Origin: Colwellia psychrerythraea
GTDB taxonomy: Bacteria; Pseudomonadota; Gammaproteobacteria; Enterobacterales; Alteromonadaceae
Reading direction: 5' to 3'
Assembly (NCBI GenBank): GCA_002163005.1
Contig: MAAF01000083.1
Span: 62,001 to 126,000, forward strand
Length of the DNA stretch: 64,000 nucleotides
Each line of letters starts with the position of its first letter. The first letter of the stretch is position 1. Below, piece by piece: positions 8,642-18,388 of this stretch. A model generated the notes under the pieces. The model made no database searches and was not told the DNA's origin. It worked only from the letters and a program-made list of their open reading frames with translations. The translations under genes and the position numbers were made by a program.

Positions 8642-10054
8642 ATGAAATCTACCCCCTTATTGAAAAAGTTCACCCAAGCATCAATCATCGCCAGCTCACT
8701 ATTATTCAGTCAAGGTTCATACGCTGATACCATACTGCACGCTTTTAACTGGACCTACGATGACGTTGCAACCAAAGCACAAGAAATTGCTGATTTAGGC
8801 TACAAAAAAGTGCTTGTTTCGCCAGCATATAAATCCTCAGGCAATCAATGGTGGGCTCGTTATCAGCCACAAGACTTTAGAGTTATTCATAGCCCTTTAG
8901 GCGATACCAACGACTTTAAAGATATGGTTAATGCCCTAAAAGCCAAAGGCGTTGAAACCTACGCCGACATCGTATTCAACCATATGGCGAACGAATCATC
9001 TCAACGCTCAGATTTAAACTACCCAGGTGCTGCAGTGCTTGCTACTTATGCTGCTGATAGCACTTATTACAATTCAATTAAGTTATTCGGCGATCTACAA
9101 CAGGGTAGCTATGGTGCAAATGACTTTCACCCAGCCGGATGTATTACTGATTGGGGCAACCCCGGCCATGTACAATATTGGCGACTTTGTGGTGGCAATG
9201 GCGATGTTGGCTTACCTGATTTAGACCCAAATAACTGGGTCGTTTCGCAGCAACAAGCTTACTTACAAGCGTTAAAAACGATTGGCGTAACTGGCTTTCG
9301 CGTTGATGCAGCGAAACATATGAGCAACTATCACATTAATGCGGTATTTAATAACGACATCAAAAATGGCATTCATGTTTTTGGTGAAATAATTACCTCT
9401 GGTGGCGCAGGCGACAATAGCTACGACAGCTTCCTAGCCCCGTATTTAAATGACACTGGCCATGGCGCTTATGACTTCCCATTATTTGCTTCACTGCGCG
9501 GTGCACTAGGTTTTGGCGGTTCAATGAACCAACTTGTTGACCCCGCGGCCTATGGACAAGCATTAGCAGCCGACAAAGCGGTAACATTTTCGATTACCCA
9601 TGATATTCCAACCAACGAAGGTTTTAGGTATCAAATACTGGATGCTACCGATGAGCTTTTAGCTAATGCTTACATTATGGGCCGAGATGGCGGTACGCCG
9701 ATGATCTACTCAGATCATAACGAAAGTAATGACAACAACCGTTGGTTAGATTTATACAAGCGCTCAGACATTGCTGGCATGGTGAAGTTTCATAACGCTG
9801 CACAAGGCCACGGCATGCAAGTGATGAGCTTTAACGATTGTGTGATTTTATTCAAACGTGACCACATTGGTGTGGTGGGTATTAACAAATGTGATAACGG
9901 CCAAGATGTTTGGGTAAATACCGCAGAGCACAATTTATGGTGGAATAAAAATTACCGAGATGTAGTTGAAGGTGTTGATGTACAAAACATTAATAGCCAA
10001 TGGCATAAGTTTTACTTACCAGGACGTAAAGCCAGAATGTGGTTAATGGAATAG
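8642..10054 (+). CDS. Secreted alpha-amylase, glycoside hydrolase family 13
   Basis: A 470-residue enzyme with a Sec signal peptide ending after SYADT (about residue 28), so it acts outside the cytoplasm on starch or glycogen-type alpha-1,4-glucans. GH13 motifs are in order: DIVFNHM (region I), GFRVDAAKH with the nucleophile Asp222, HVFGEI with the acid/base Glu249, and SITHDIPTN with Asp321. There is no obvious carbohydrate-binding module. The start at 8642 has GAGGA just upstream and gives a clean signal peptide; an in-frame ATG 117 bp earlier gives an implausible N-terminus. The arrangement resembles the Aeromonas/Xanthomonas group of short amylases, which is an impression, not a measured relation. 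Confidence 0.93.
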   Translation: MKSTPLLKKFTQASIIASSLLFSQGSYADTILHAFNWTYDDVATKAQEIADLGYKKVLVSPAYKSSGNQWWARYQPQDFRVIHSPLGDTNDFKDMVNALKAKGVETYADIVFNHMANESSQRSDLNYPGAAVLATYAADSTYYNSIKLFGDLQQGSYGANDFHPAGCITDWGNPGHVQYWRLCGGNGDVGLPDLDPNNWVVSQQQAYLQALKTIGVTGFRVDAAKHMSNYHINAVFNNDIKNGIHVFGEIITSGGAGDNSYDSFLAPYLNDTGHGAYDFPLFASLRGALGFGGSMNQLVDPAAYGQALAADKAVTFSITHDIPTNEGFRYQILDATDELLANAYIMGRDGGTPMIYSDHNESNDNNRWLDLYKRSDIAGMVKFHNAAQGHGMQVMSFNDCVILFKRDHIGVVGINKCDNGQDVWVNTAEHNLWWNKNYRDVVEGVDVQNINSQWHKFYLPGRKARMWLME

Positions 10055-10080
10055 ATTCCAAAAACCATTGGCCCTATCAC

Positions 10081-10118
10081 AAACGCTACTTATACCATTT
10101 ACATTGAAGGTAGCGTTT
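10081..10118. terminator. Possible shared terminator hairpin between convergent genes
   Basis: AAACGCTAC and GTAGCGTTT form a perfect 9-bp stem with a 20-nt loop between the convergent amylase and MaoC genes. There is little T run on either side, so this is a weak call. Confidence 0.4.
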
Positions 10119-10133
10119 GTCATTTCAGGCATC

Positions 10134-10559
10134 TTATGAATGCTGTTTTTTAGGCGGCATCACTGTCGCTACCCCTTCAACGACCACATTGCCATCTTGA
10201 TTAACTAAGCTGCAATGTAATTTAACTATGTTTTTGTCTTTAATGATCTCAACCACTTCACATGTTGCGGTTACGGTATCACCGATAAAAACAGGCGCTT
10301 TAAATTTACTTTCTTGCCCCAGATATATCGTACCTTCACCTGGCAGCTTCTCGCCTAATAATGCCGAAATAGTGCTTAATACAAACGCGCCATGAACAAC
10401 GCGTTGACCGAAGACACTGTTTTTTGCTGCAATATCATTAATATGTACGGGATTCCTATCTCCTGAAATTTCCGCAAATAACATCACATCGGAATCAGAG
10501 AATGTTTTTTCGAAATGATCTTTTTGACCTAAATGTAACTGCTCAATTGTAAAAGGCAA
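10134..10559 (-). CDS. MaoC-family (R)-enoyl-CoA hydratase
   Basis: A 141-residue hotdog-fold protein with the hydratase-2 motif FAEISGDRNPVHIND, where Asp and His form the catalytic pair, followed by VVHGAFVLSTISALLG. Such enzymes hydrate trans-2-enoyl-CoA to (R)-3-hydroxyacyl-CoA and can feed polyhydroxyalkanoate or lipid pathways. Translation probably starts at TTG 10559: AAAGGAG lies at proper spacing and no ATG is available nearby. It stands alone, so the pathway is not shown by context. Confidence 0.88.
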   Translation of the reverse strand: MPFTIEQLHLGQKDHFEKTFSDSDVMLFAEISGDRNPVHINDIAAKNSVFGQRVVHGAFVLSTISALLGEKLPGEGTIYLGQESKFKAPVFIGDTVTATCEVVEIIKDKNIVKLHCSLVNQDGNVVVEGVATVMPPKKQHS

Positions 10560-10768
10560 ATTTACTCCTTTAATTCATACAATAGCTATAGATAAAGCGA
10601 TAATCACTTAACATGGATTCTACTCAGTAATATCCCATAATTTCATAGCTTTATAAACCAAAAACATTCAGATTTTTGTTAACTATTACATATCACAGAG
10701 AAACTATATGCGCCCTTGCCTTTTTATAACAATGAGAAAACTTATCATTCCTGTACAAGCACTTTTAA

Positions 10769-10926
10769 TACCAATACTAGTAAGTTAGCGGTCAAATATT
10801 AATGAGGATAAATTTTCAAGAACAAGGCGCTTGATTGAGCAATAGCTGGTTATTGGGATTGAAAGCAACGACGTTATTGGAATATTTAGTCCATTTAGAA
10901 TGATCACATATTTATTTGTATTGGTA
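10769..10926. repeat. Short non-autonomous repeat with 9-bp inverted ends
   Basis: The 158-bp block starts TACCAATAC and ends GTATTGGTA. It occupies most of the 412-bp gap before the helicase gene and has no coding content. Truncated sequences headed TAATACCAA also occur near 31285, 32067 and 51381. Confidence 0.55.
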
Positions 10927-10971
10927 TAAGATACCCTGGAACGAATAAAGCGCTAAATTAAAAGGATTTTC

Positions 10972-13900
10972 ATGAATCAAACAGGTATCTATGAACAACT
11001 AATAACGCAATTGGTTGAACAAAACTTAGATCGTGAATCCTTTCATGTTGGTGAACGCTTATTAGAGGCTGGTGAAGCGGCAATGTGGTTATCTCGTTTC
11101 TTAACCCGCATTATCGAAATTGCTATGGACTCAGTGCCAAATGGCGAGACGAGAATTCATGATCAAATAAGCCTAGCCAATACCATTGTTCAATGGCTTA
11201 GTAAGCATATTAAAGATGATAAATTAATCAGTGAAAATCTACTCGATAGCCAAGGTAAAATCCTTACTGCGCTGTTTGATAAGTCGAATCCTATTGCGGC
11301 TGATTTACCCAAGTATGTTGAATCGATAATGCCAATAACGGGGCTAACACAGAGTGAATTATTCTGTGGTAGTAATGTTGGCGTGTCGCTAGAAACTGAG
11401 ATAAAAAGAGAGATCCAATCTTCTGACAAAATCTATTGGCTCGTTTCATTTATAAAGTGGACAGGCATTCGAATATTCAAAAAGGAGTTAGAGTCTTTTA
11501 CTCGCAGCGGTAGGCAATTAAAAATAATTACCACTTCTTACATGGGCGCTACCGATGCAAAAGCCGTAGAATTTTTAGCATCGCTGCCCAACACAGAAGT
11601 AAAGCTTAGTTACAATACTAATCGTGAAAGACTGCACGCAAAATCTTACCTATTCATGCGAAATACTGGCTTTGACACTGGTTATATTGGCTCATCTAAT
11701 TTATCTCATTCAGCCTTAACTAGTGGCTTAGAGTGGAACCTAAAAATCACCTCGCAAGAAATTCCACACATTATTAAAAAGTCACTCAGTACCTTTGATA
11801 CCTACTGGGAATCTCCTGACTTCGAAAGCTTTGATGGTAAAGCTGAAAGTCGTGAAAAGTTAAGCAGCGCACTGCAAGAAGCAAGAGGCAGCTTTAATGC
11901 CTCAACACCGAGTTTCTATTTTGATATCACTCCCCATTCTCATCAAAAAACTATATTAGAAAAGTTACAGGTTGAGCGTGATCTACATAAACGCTATCGA
12001 AACTTAGTGGTGGCAGCAACAGGGACAGGTAAGACCATCATTTCAGCCTTTGATTTTTCACGTTTCTATAGTAAGAATCCCGAAGCAAAGTTTTTGTTTA
12101 TTGCCCACAGAGAGGAAATTCTAAAACAAGCATTGGGTGCGTACCGTGGCGTATTAAAAAATAGCGATTTTGGAGAGTTGTGGGTAGGTAATAACAAGCC
12201 GAGTAAGTATCGACACCTATTCGCCTCAATACAAAGTTTAAACAATAAACTTAGCAGTCAAACAGATAAGTTGGCGTTAAGTGAAGATTACTTTGATTAC
12301 GTCGTCATTGACGAAGTTCATCATATTTCAGCCAGTAGCTATCGCGCTGTATTAAAGCACTTTAGCCCTAAAATATTATTGGGGTTAACGGCGACACCTG
12401 AACGACACGATGGTACTGATATTCTCAGTGATTTTTGCAATGTTATTGCTGCAGAAATTAGATTGCCAGAGGCGATAAATCAACGCCACCTTTCGCCCTT
12501 TCAGTACTTTGGCATAGATGATAATACTGACTTAACTAAAATATCATGGTCTAAAGGCCGTTATGATATTGCCGAATTAACAAACCTTTATACGCATAAC
12601 GATCAACGAGTCTTGCGAATCTTACAAAGTATTAGTGAGGTTGTTACTGAGTTACCGCAAATGCGAGCATTGGCATTTTGCGTTAGTAAAAAACATGCAA
12701 AGTTTATGGCACAGAAGTTCACGCTACACAATATTGCTTGTGGCGTATTGACCAGTGATAACAGTAAAGACCGTGAATTTATGCAGCAACAGCTAAGATC
12801 AAAACAGATAAATGTATTGTTTGTCGTCGATATATTTAATGAGGGTGTCGATATCCCCGAATTAGACACCTTGCTATTTTTACGCCCTACCGAAAGCTTA
12901 ACAATATTCCTTCAGCAATTAGGTCGTGGCCTGCGATTAACCAACGATAAAGAATGTTGCACTATTTTAGATTTTGTCGGTAATTCGCGTCCTGAATATG
13001 ACTTTTCCCATAAATTGAGAGCATTAGTAGGTAAAACCAATCAGGCGATAGCGAAAGAAGTTAAACAAGGCTTCCCTCACCTACCATTAGGTTGCCGCAT
13101 TGAGTTACAAGAAAAAACTCAAGCCATGATCTTAAGAAACATTAGCCAAGCGACATTAAACAAAAATAAGTTAATTAGCTTAATAATCAACTACCCACAT
13201 GCTACAAATTTACCGTTAACGCTGACTAACTTTTTACAGTTTCATCCTGACATTACTCTAGAAGATATTTACAAGATTAAAATTAGTACGTTTGGCGGAT
13301 GGTCTGTTTTAGTTGCTGCAAGTAAGAAAACGGAAATAATATCAGAGAATAAAAACCTTTATGCAGCTTATTATCGAGCCATTAAAAACCGATTACTCAA
13401 TTGCTCATCAATTTCATATTTACGCTTTGTTAAGGCCCTTTGCGATAACAACTTTTCGATATCGTCAATTAGCGATGCCAACATAGATAACAACCTACAG
13501 AATCATCAGCAACAGTTTGCATTGATGTGCCACTATGATTTTTGGGACAAAACAGGTAAATCACTTGGCTTTAATGACGTTGCGACAAGCTTATTAGCAC
13601 TGAGAAATACAACACTACTTTCGGAATTAACCGAAGTTATTTCAATACTTATTGAACGACTTGAAGTGAGCGAGTTTACTATGCCGAAAGTTAACAATTC
13701 AGTAGTCGATTCATCACCACTTAACATGCATGTTCGTTACCCGAAAGAACATATTCTGGTCGCTTTTGGTGATAGTACCTTTACTAAAAAGTCATCAAGT
13801 CGTGAAGGTGTTTTAAATATCGCTAACGCGAATACTGAATTATTGTTTGTGACTTTGAATAAATGTGAAAAGCAGTTTTCAGCAACAACCATGTACCACG

Positions 13901-14190
13901 ATTATGCCATTAGCCCGACCTTGTTTCATTGGCAAACGCAAAACAGCGCGAGGCCAAATTCTGGCCGAGGTTTAGGTTATATTTCACAGAAAGAAAACAA
14001 GAAGAGCTTCCTGTTATTTGTGCGCGAACAAGGTAAAGATGAAAACGGCAGAACCATGGGTTTTGTTAACTTTGGTCCAGTCGATTTTGTTAAATATGAA
14101 GGCAGTCAGCCAATGAATATCACATGGAAACTTAAACATCCCATGCCAGCATATTTGTGGCATGAGACGGCTAAGTTGGCGGTTGGTTAG
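10972..14190 (+). CDS. Phospholipase D-like/SF2 helicase protein with DUF3427-type C-terminus
   Basis: A 1072-residue multidomain protein. Residues about 130-265 form a phospholipase D-type nuclease domain with one HxK motif (HAKSYLFM, His222, Lys224) and GSSNLS. The SF2 helicase core follows with Walker A AATGTGKT (about 349-356), DEVHH (447-451), LTATPERHDG and motif VI QLGRGLR near 650. The C-terminal 300 residues resemble DUF3427, ending with GRGLGYISQKENK and FVREQGKDENGRTMGFVNFGP. Proteins of this build are common in defence islands and are proposed to act on foreign nucleic acid; the activity of this one is inferred. It is monocistronic with an AAAAGGA ribosome site. A decayed relative of its C-terminus lies at 34546-34720. 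Confidence 0.85.
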   Translation: MNQTGIYEQLITQLVEQNLDRESFHVGERLLEAGEAAMWLSRFLTRIIEIAMDSVPNGETRIHDQISLANTIVQWLSKHIKDDKLISENLLDSQGKILTALFDKSNPIAADLPKYVESIMPITGLTQSELFCGSNVGVSLETEIKREIQSSDKIYWLVSFIKWTGIRIFKKELESFTRSGRQLKIITTSYMGATDAKAVEFLASLPNTEVKLSYNTNRERLHAKSYLFMRNTGFDTGYIGSSNLSHSALTSGLEWNLKITSQEIPHIIKKSLSTFDTYWESPDFESFDGKAESREKLSSALQEARGSFNASTPSFYFDITPHSHQKTILEKLQVERDLHKRYRNLVVAATGTGKTIISAFDFSRFYSKNPEAKFLFIAHREEILKQALGAYRGVLKNSDFGELWVGNNKPSKYRHLFASIQSLNNKLSSQTDKLALSEDYFDYVVIDEVHHISASSYRAVLKHFSPKILLGLTATPERHDGTDILSDFCNVIAAEIRLPEAINQRHLSPFQYFGIDDNTDLTKISWSKGRYDIAELTNLYTHNDQRVLRILQSISEVVTELPQMRALAFCVSKKHAKFMAQKFTLHNIACGVLTSDNSKDREFMQQQLRSKQINVLFVVDIFNEGVDIPELDTLLFLRPTESLTIFLQQLGRGLRLTNDKECCTILDFVGNSRPEYDFSHKLRALVGKTNQAIAKEVKQGFPHLPLGCRIELQEKTQAMILRNISQATLNKNKLISLIINYPHATNLPLTLTNFLQFHPDITLEDIYKIKISTFGGWSVLVAASKKTEIISENKNLYAAYYRAIKNRLLNCSSISYLRFVKALCDNNFSISSISDANIDNNLQNHQQQFALMCHYDFWDKTGKSLGFNDVATSLLALRNTTLLSELTEVISILIERLEVSEFTMPKVNNSVVDSSPLNMHVRYPKEHILVAFGDSTFTKKSSSREGVLNIANANTELLFVTLNKCEKQFSATTMYHDYAISPTLFHWQTQNSARPNSGRGLGYISQKENKKSFLLFVREQGKDENGRTMGFVNFGPVDFVKYEGSQPMNITWKLKHPMPAYLWHETAKLAVG

Positions 14191-14221
14191 ATAAATTAAT
14201 AGAAAACACTCACCACTCTAT

Positions 14222-14288
14222 CAATTGTTGCATTTATTTCAATCGCCAACGTTTCAATCAAATCATCTACTAATTAGTTATATGAACT
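14222..14288. repeat. Degenerate repeat, copy A (left border of dGTPase island)
   Basis: The segment TTTCAATC...CAACGTTTCAATCAAATCATC matches 18389-18468 with a deletion of about 17 bp, and more loosely 18682-18750. The rest of 14191-14602 holds an imperfect long hairpin (TTATTAGCAA at 14460 and TTGCTAATAA at 14516) and no gene that I can support. Confidence 0.5.
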
Positions 14289-14602
14289 TAATCCCCGTAA
14301 GAATTACCTAGGACATCCATTGTAAATATAGCTAAATAACGATGGGTATCCGAGTTTTTTTCAGTGAAAAGGACCTTTTTTCAAAATGAATAAAATAGAT
14401 ATAGACCTTTTATTCCCAGAACCAAGAACTTATTCATTAGTATAAGAAGGTTAAAATGATTATTAGCAAACCTAGTTATACACTAATTTAGCTACCATGA
14501 GCTTTAGGCTATGTATTGCTAATAACCTTACCTCCCCTTCTTTATTAATAGTTTTTTATTCTTTTGATGGGAAAAATTAACGCTGGTAAATATATAAGTT
14601 AA

Positions 14603-15964
14603 TTAAATTGAAAAGCTATAATTCGATGGTTGGTTATTAACATCTGAATTAAAATTTTCCCAGGAGTAATTTCTGGGAAAATAAGAAAAAGACTTGAGAA
14701 AGTAATAACTTTTAGCATCCATAAACTCACAAGATAACTCTCTAGAAATATCTAAAGCTTTATTGTGATCTATCTTGGAACTCAAGTTAATATGACTTAC
14801 ACCTATGATTTGGTTACCTGAATATATAGAGGCACCATTTGATATCAGTTCATCCATAAAATTTTTCTTTTTATCATCCCAACCAAAAGCAATTACTGGA
14901 CCTATAGAAACACCTTTAATAAATTTTCTATGCTTATCTAACCAATTAAATGTTTCTTGTATCGATTGACTGGTTTCCCCTGCATATAAAAGGATATTAA
15001 TTTTAACTGAAATACCAAATTCATAAGCCGTATTAATTAAAGATGAGGCTTTTTCTAAATATTTCTCAGGTTTTTTTGATTTACCCATACTGGTTAATTG
15101 TTTATGGCTAGCACTTTCTAAACCAAGGTCAAGCACTCTCAAACCAGCTTTTGCTAAGTAGGGGATGAGCTTTGGTGAAATTGAATCTACTCTACTTTCG
15201 GTTCTCCATAAGTAGTTTTGAGAGTATATCTCCCTTTGTGCAATCAAGTTTTCTAGCCATTGTTGGTTAGAAACAAACATCGAAGATTCAAAATATGGTG
15301 TCATATTTATCAGTTCATCATTTAATAAAATTGATTTAACTTCAGAGGTTATTACGAAAGGTTCTTTTAATGGCTGTAGTTTTTCATTTCCCTCTTGGCA
15401 GAAGTTACAGCTCATACCGCAACCGCGAGAAACTTCAAGACTGGGTTGATATAATTTCCGCTCATCAAGGATTTTATAGTTTAAAGACGAAACTTGAGTA
15501 CTATATTTTAAAGGTTCACGATTTAATAATGAAAGTATTTTATCGTCACCTAATCCATCAATTATAACATCAACATCAGGTAATAGTGCCTTTATTTTTT
15601 CTGGATGCCCATCGATTACCCATCTTCCACCTAAAACAATTTTTTTTATTTTTGCTTTATTTTTTAACAGTTTTGTAAATACCTTTAACCAGCTAAGTGC
15701 ATAAAAACTAGGCATTGAAATAAAAACAGGGTAACGAGTATTAGCAATGCCCTTATTAAGGCAATACTCAAAGAATACTTCCGGTTCTTCAAAGTGCCCC
15801 TGAAGCTGTATTGTAGATAAGTTTTCATCATTAATTTGGGAAGCTAAACCCAATAGACCATAATTTAGGTACATGTTTTTTTTATTTATAACATTCGGTT
15901 CTTTTTTTACATCGCTTTGACCTGCACTTATGCAGTAAACATCATACATACTATATAAATCCAT
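14603..15964 (-). CDS. Radical SAM protein with possible B12-binding-like N-terminal domain
   Basis: A 453-residue radical SAM enzyme. Residues 1-150 resemble the Rossmann-type N-terminal domain of B12-binding radical SAM proteins (LGLASQIN, FISMPSFYAL, KIVLGGRWVIDGHP), but a clear DxHxxG cobalamin motif is absent. The iron-sulfur motif CxxxCxxC is CGMSCNFC (Cys182, 186, 189), followed by WRTESRVDS and LDLGLESAS, as in the methylthiotransferase/B12 group. The substrate is unknown. The ATG at 15964 has no strong ribosome site; ATG 15949 is an alternative. It lies 44 bp downstream of the dGTPase gene, in the same direction, and is likely co-transcribed. Base composition is more AT-rich than flanking core genes. 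Confidence 0.85.
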   Translation of the reverse strand: MDLYSMYDVYCISAGQSDVKKEPNVINKKNMYLNYGLLGLASQINDENLSTIQLQGHFEEPEVFFEYCLNKGIANTRYPVFISMPSFYALSWLKVFTKLLKNKAKIKKIVLGGRWVIDGHPEKIKALLPDVDVIIDGLGDDKILSLLNREPLKYSTQVSSLNYKILDERKLYQPSLEVSRGCGMSCNFCQEGNEKLQPLKEPFVITSEVKSILLNDELINMTPYFESSMFVSNQQWLENLIAQREIYSQNYLWRTESRVDSISPKLIPYLAKAGLRVLDLGLESASHKQLTSMGKSKKPEKYLEKASSLINTAYEFGISVKINILLYAGETSQSIQETFNWLDKHRKFIKGVSIGPVIAFGWDDKKKNFMDELISNGASIYSGNQIIGVSHINLSSKIDHNKALDISRELSCEFMDAKSYYFLKSFSYFPRNYSWENFNSDVNNQPSNYSFSI

Positions 15965-16008
15965 TTAACAATTCATAAATAAAACAATAAATTACTCATA
16001 GAATAACT

Positions 16009-17325
16009 CTATAGTTTATCAAATATAGACCCCATTTGAGGGCTAAATAATTTATTATAAAGCTTCGTAGCATAGCTATCTGTCATTCCTGAAATATAAT
16101 CACAAATAACGCGTTTTTTATTTAAACTTTTTTCATAATGCATGTAAGTTGATGTCGGTAGCATTCTTTGGGGGTTTTCTTGAAGAACTTCGAATAATCT
16201 CAGTACCATTTGCTGCCCTTTATATTCAAGGACTTGTACTTCAGGTCTTTTGATAACATGCTTAACTACAAAGTCTTTCAATAAGTCTAGAATCTTATTC
16301 GCTTCATCGGACATTATGGCTTGATATTTAAGTAATGGCGTTTCAAATTCATCTTTTTCAATAATCTTGATATGAGGTATGAAGTAGCCAATCAACTTGC
16401 TAATGGCGTGTTTTCGATCTTTATTGGAGCCTGAAAATAACTTCTCATTATAGAAGTCTACTTCTTTGGAAATAGCATCCTTACTATTAGGAGGTAATTT
16501 CTTAATTATTTCATCATCCCATTGCCTAAAGGTTACAAGTTGTAGTGATAGTGCATCCTCTAAATCATGTACACCATAGGAAATATCATCAGCTAATTCC
16601 ATTATCGACGTATCAAAAGATTTATGGGCTGCTTTAAGGCCGCCTTTGTCATTTAGCTTGGTCGCTCTAAAGAGTGCATATTCATTGTTGGGCAATCCTT
16701 CTAATAACCAATTTAAAATACCCTCATCATCATCATGGATACACTTAGGTGGTTTAAAAGCATCGATATTTATTTTTGTACCGCTGTTGCATGCACTTGA
16801 ATAATTAGCTACTTCTTTATGAAGAACCGGATATTTTAGTAAGCCAATCATAGTCCTTTTTGTTAAATCTAAACCTTGTTCAGGTGAATATTCACCTAAC
16901 TTAGAAACTATCCGTAGTGTTTGCCCATTTCCTTCAAAACCTCCATGTTCATGCATATAAAAATTGAGTGCAACTTCCCCTCCATGCCCAAAGGGTGGGT
17001 GTCCAATATCGTGTGCTAACCCTATTGCTTCTATTTGGCTTAAAGTAGGTATCCATTTTAGATAGTCCTCTCGAAATGAATAGAGCTCTCTTAATTTTTC
17101 ACAAATACCGGAGCAGATCTGGGCAACTTCTAATGAATGCGTTAAACGTGTCCGATAAAAGTCACTTTCACCTATACCAAGTACTTGTGTTTTAGCTTGT
17201 AACCGACGAAATGATGCTGAATGTATTATTCTCGTCCTATCGCGTTGTGCTTCACTATCATTAGTATCAGAGTTAAAAGGTTTTGCTTCATAGCCCTCGC
17301 TATATCTTCTTCGTTCTTGCCACAT
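16009..17325 (-). CDS. dgt: dGTPase-family HD phosphohydrolase, anti-phage type
   Basis: A 438-residue HD-domain dNTP triphosphohydrolase that would cut dGTP to deoxyguanosine and triphosphate. Metal ligands are visible as THSLEVAQ (His63), LAHDIGHPPFGHGGE (His105, Asp106) and a downstream ELADDISYGVHDLEDA (aspartate). The N-terminal RTRIIHSASFRRLQAKTQV is the typical family signature. Bacterial dGTPases of this class are known to restrict phage by draining the dNTP pool; the island context here fits that role but the family also has housekeeping members. The start at 17325 is preferred over a TTG 27 bp upstream because AAAGGAG precedes it at 6 bp. Confidence 0.92.
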   Translation of the reverse strand: MWQERRRYSEGYEAKPFNSDTNDSEAQRDRTRIIHSASFRRLQAKTQVLGIGESDFYRTRLTHSLEVAQICSGICEKLRELYSFREDYLKWIPTLSQIEAIGLAHDIGHPPFGHGGEVALNFYMHEHGGFEGNGQTLRIVSKLGEYSPEQGLDLTKRTMIGLLKYPVLHKEVANYSSACNSGTKINIDAFKPPKCIHDDDEGILNWLLEGLPNNEYALFRATKLNDKGGLKAAHKSFDTSIMELADDISYGVHDLEDALSLQLVTFRQWDDEIIKKLPPNSKDAISKEVDFYNEKLFSGSNKDRKHAISKLIGYFIPHIKIIEKDEFETPLLKYQAIMSDEANKILDLLKDFVVKHVIKRPEVQVLEYKGQQMVLRLFEVLQENPQRMLPTSTYMHYEKSLNKKRVICDYISGMTDSYATKLYNKLFSPQMGSIFDKL

Positions 17326-17578
17326 ATCAACTCCTTTAGATGAACCGTTCAATGAAATGTATTAATCGTGAAATATAAGATAAATGAACACTATTGAAGA
17401 CACCGCACAAAAAACATAAACACATATAAAATAGAAATAATTTTTTCAAATGTAGAGACAAACAAATACGAGGTCTGAGTAATTGCCAACTAATTAATAA
17501 TAGAGAAAACGATAAGTTAGTATTTACAAACAGAGTAATACCTTTTTATATTTGTTAACTTTAGATAAATCTAATAAC

Positions 17579-18286
17579 TTAAGAAAAATACTCATGTTCT
17601 TTAGGTAAAAATAACTTTGCTAAGTCCTTTTCAGACATTCTTGAATAGTTTTCTTTACAAAAACAATAACCACATCGCCGTATATTAATTTTTTTAACAA
17701 GTTTAGGAGCATCTTCTGTAGCTTTAAGTAGGGCTCTATTTGATTCAGAGTGTAATGTAATATTATCTTGTATATCCATTTCAGGGTCATCAACAATAAT
17801 TTCTTCCAATGATTCAAATAAAATAGCTTCATTCGGCTTTCTAATAGTAAACATTATTTTCTGTCGTTCTATTTCATCCCACAACTGAGCTAACTCACTA
17901 ACATCACAAAAGTATTTATCCTTACTATTCATATTGTAGGACCAATACATCGGATTATTTTTTGTAATCCAAATGTCTAAATCACTATCTAAAAGAAAAT
18001 CTATATTAAATTTGAACACAACTGGTCCATATAAATTTTGTCTAGGAAAGAGTCCATGTAGATCTGCTGTATCAATAAAAACATCAAACCATACATCAAA
18101 TTCTTTATCTTCTCGATCTGATTTCTGAGCGGTTTGAAACAACCCTTTATTAGTCACATAGCCTCTAGATAGTAAGCCCCTTGCATTGAGATATGTTATT
18201 GCTGTAGGTACTGAATTAGCATGATAAAAATGTGTAATGCCTTTACCTTTAATAAATTGATGAAGTTCAACGTTATCAATTTTCAA
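17579..18286 (-). CDS. Unrecognised protein, possibly ADP-ribosyltransferase-like
   Basis: A 235-residue cytoplasmic protein that I cannot assign. The N-terminus ITHFYHANSVPTAITYLNARGLLSRG has the shape of the substrate-pocket start of DarT/DUF4433-like ADP-ribosyltransferases (a His in the first strand, then a helix and a GLLS-type strand). RKPNEAILFESLEEII (about 149-164) resembles the segment holding their catalytic Glu (here Glu153). The C-terminus has a cysteine cluster, CGYCFCKENY. This is fold-level inference only. Translation starts at TTG 18286, supported by AAAAGGAAA upstream. It is the first of three leftward genes, 253 bp before the dGTPase. Confidence 0.55.
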   Translation of the reverse strand: MKIDNVELHQFIKGKGITHFYHANSVPTAITYLNARGLLSRGYVTNKGLFQTAQKSDREDKEFDVWFDVFIDTADLHGLFPRQNLYGPVVFKFNIDFLLDSDLDIWITKNNPMYWSYNMNSKDKYFCDVSELAQLWDEIERQKIMFTIRKPNEAILFESLEEIIVDDPEMDIQDNITLHSESNRALLKATEDAPKLVKKINIRRCGYCFCKENYSRMSEKDLAKLFLPKEHEYFS

Positions 18287-18388
18287 GTTAATTTCCTTTT
18301 ATATTTATACGGTATGGTTTTTCATTTTAAAACACAGTTGTCGGGTTATTATTTGCTAAATAATCTCTTTAATGGACTACTACTCCCT

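Noticed and set aside
14460-14525. Long imperfect hairpin with TTATTAGCAA/TTGCTAATAA arms
   Set aside because: The 46-nt loop and interrupted stem do not support a terminator or known RNA; left as a possible structure only.
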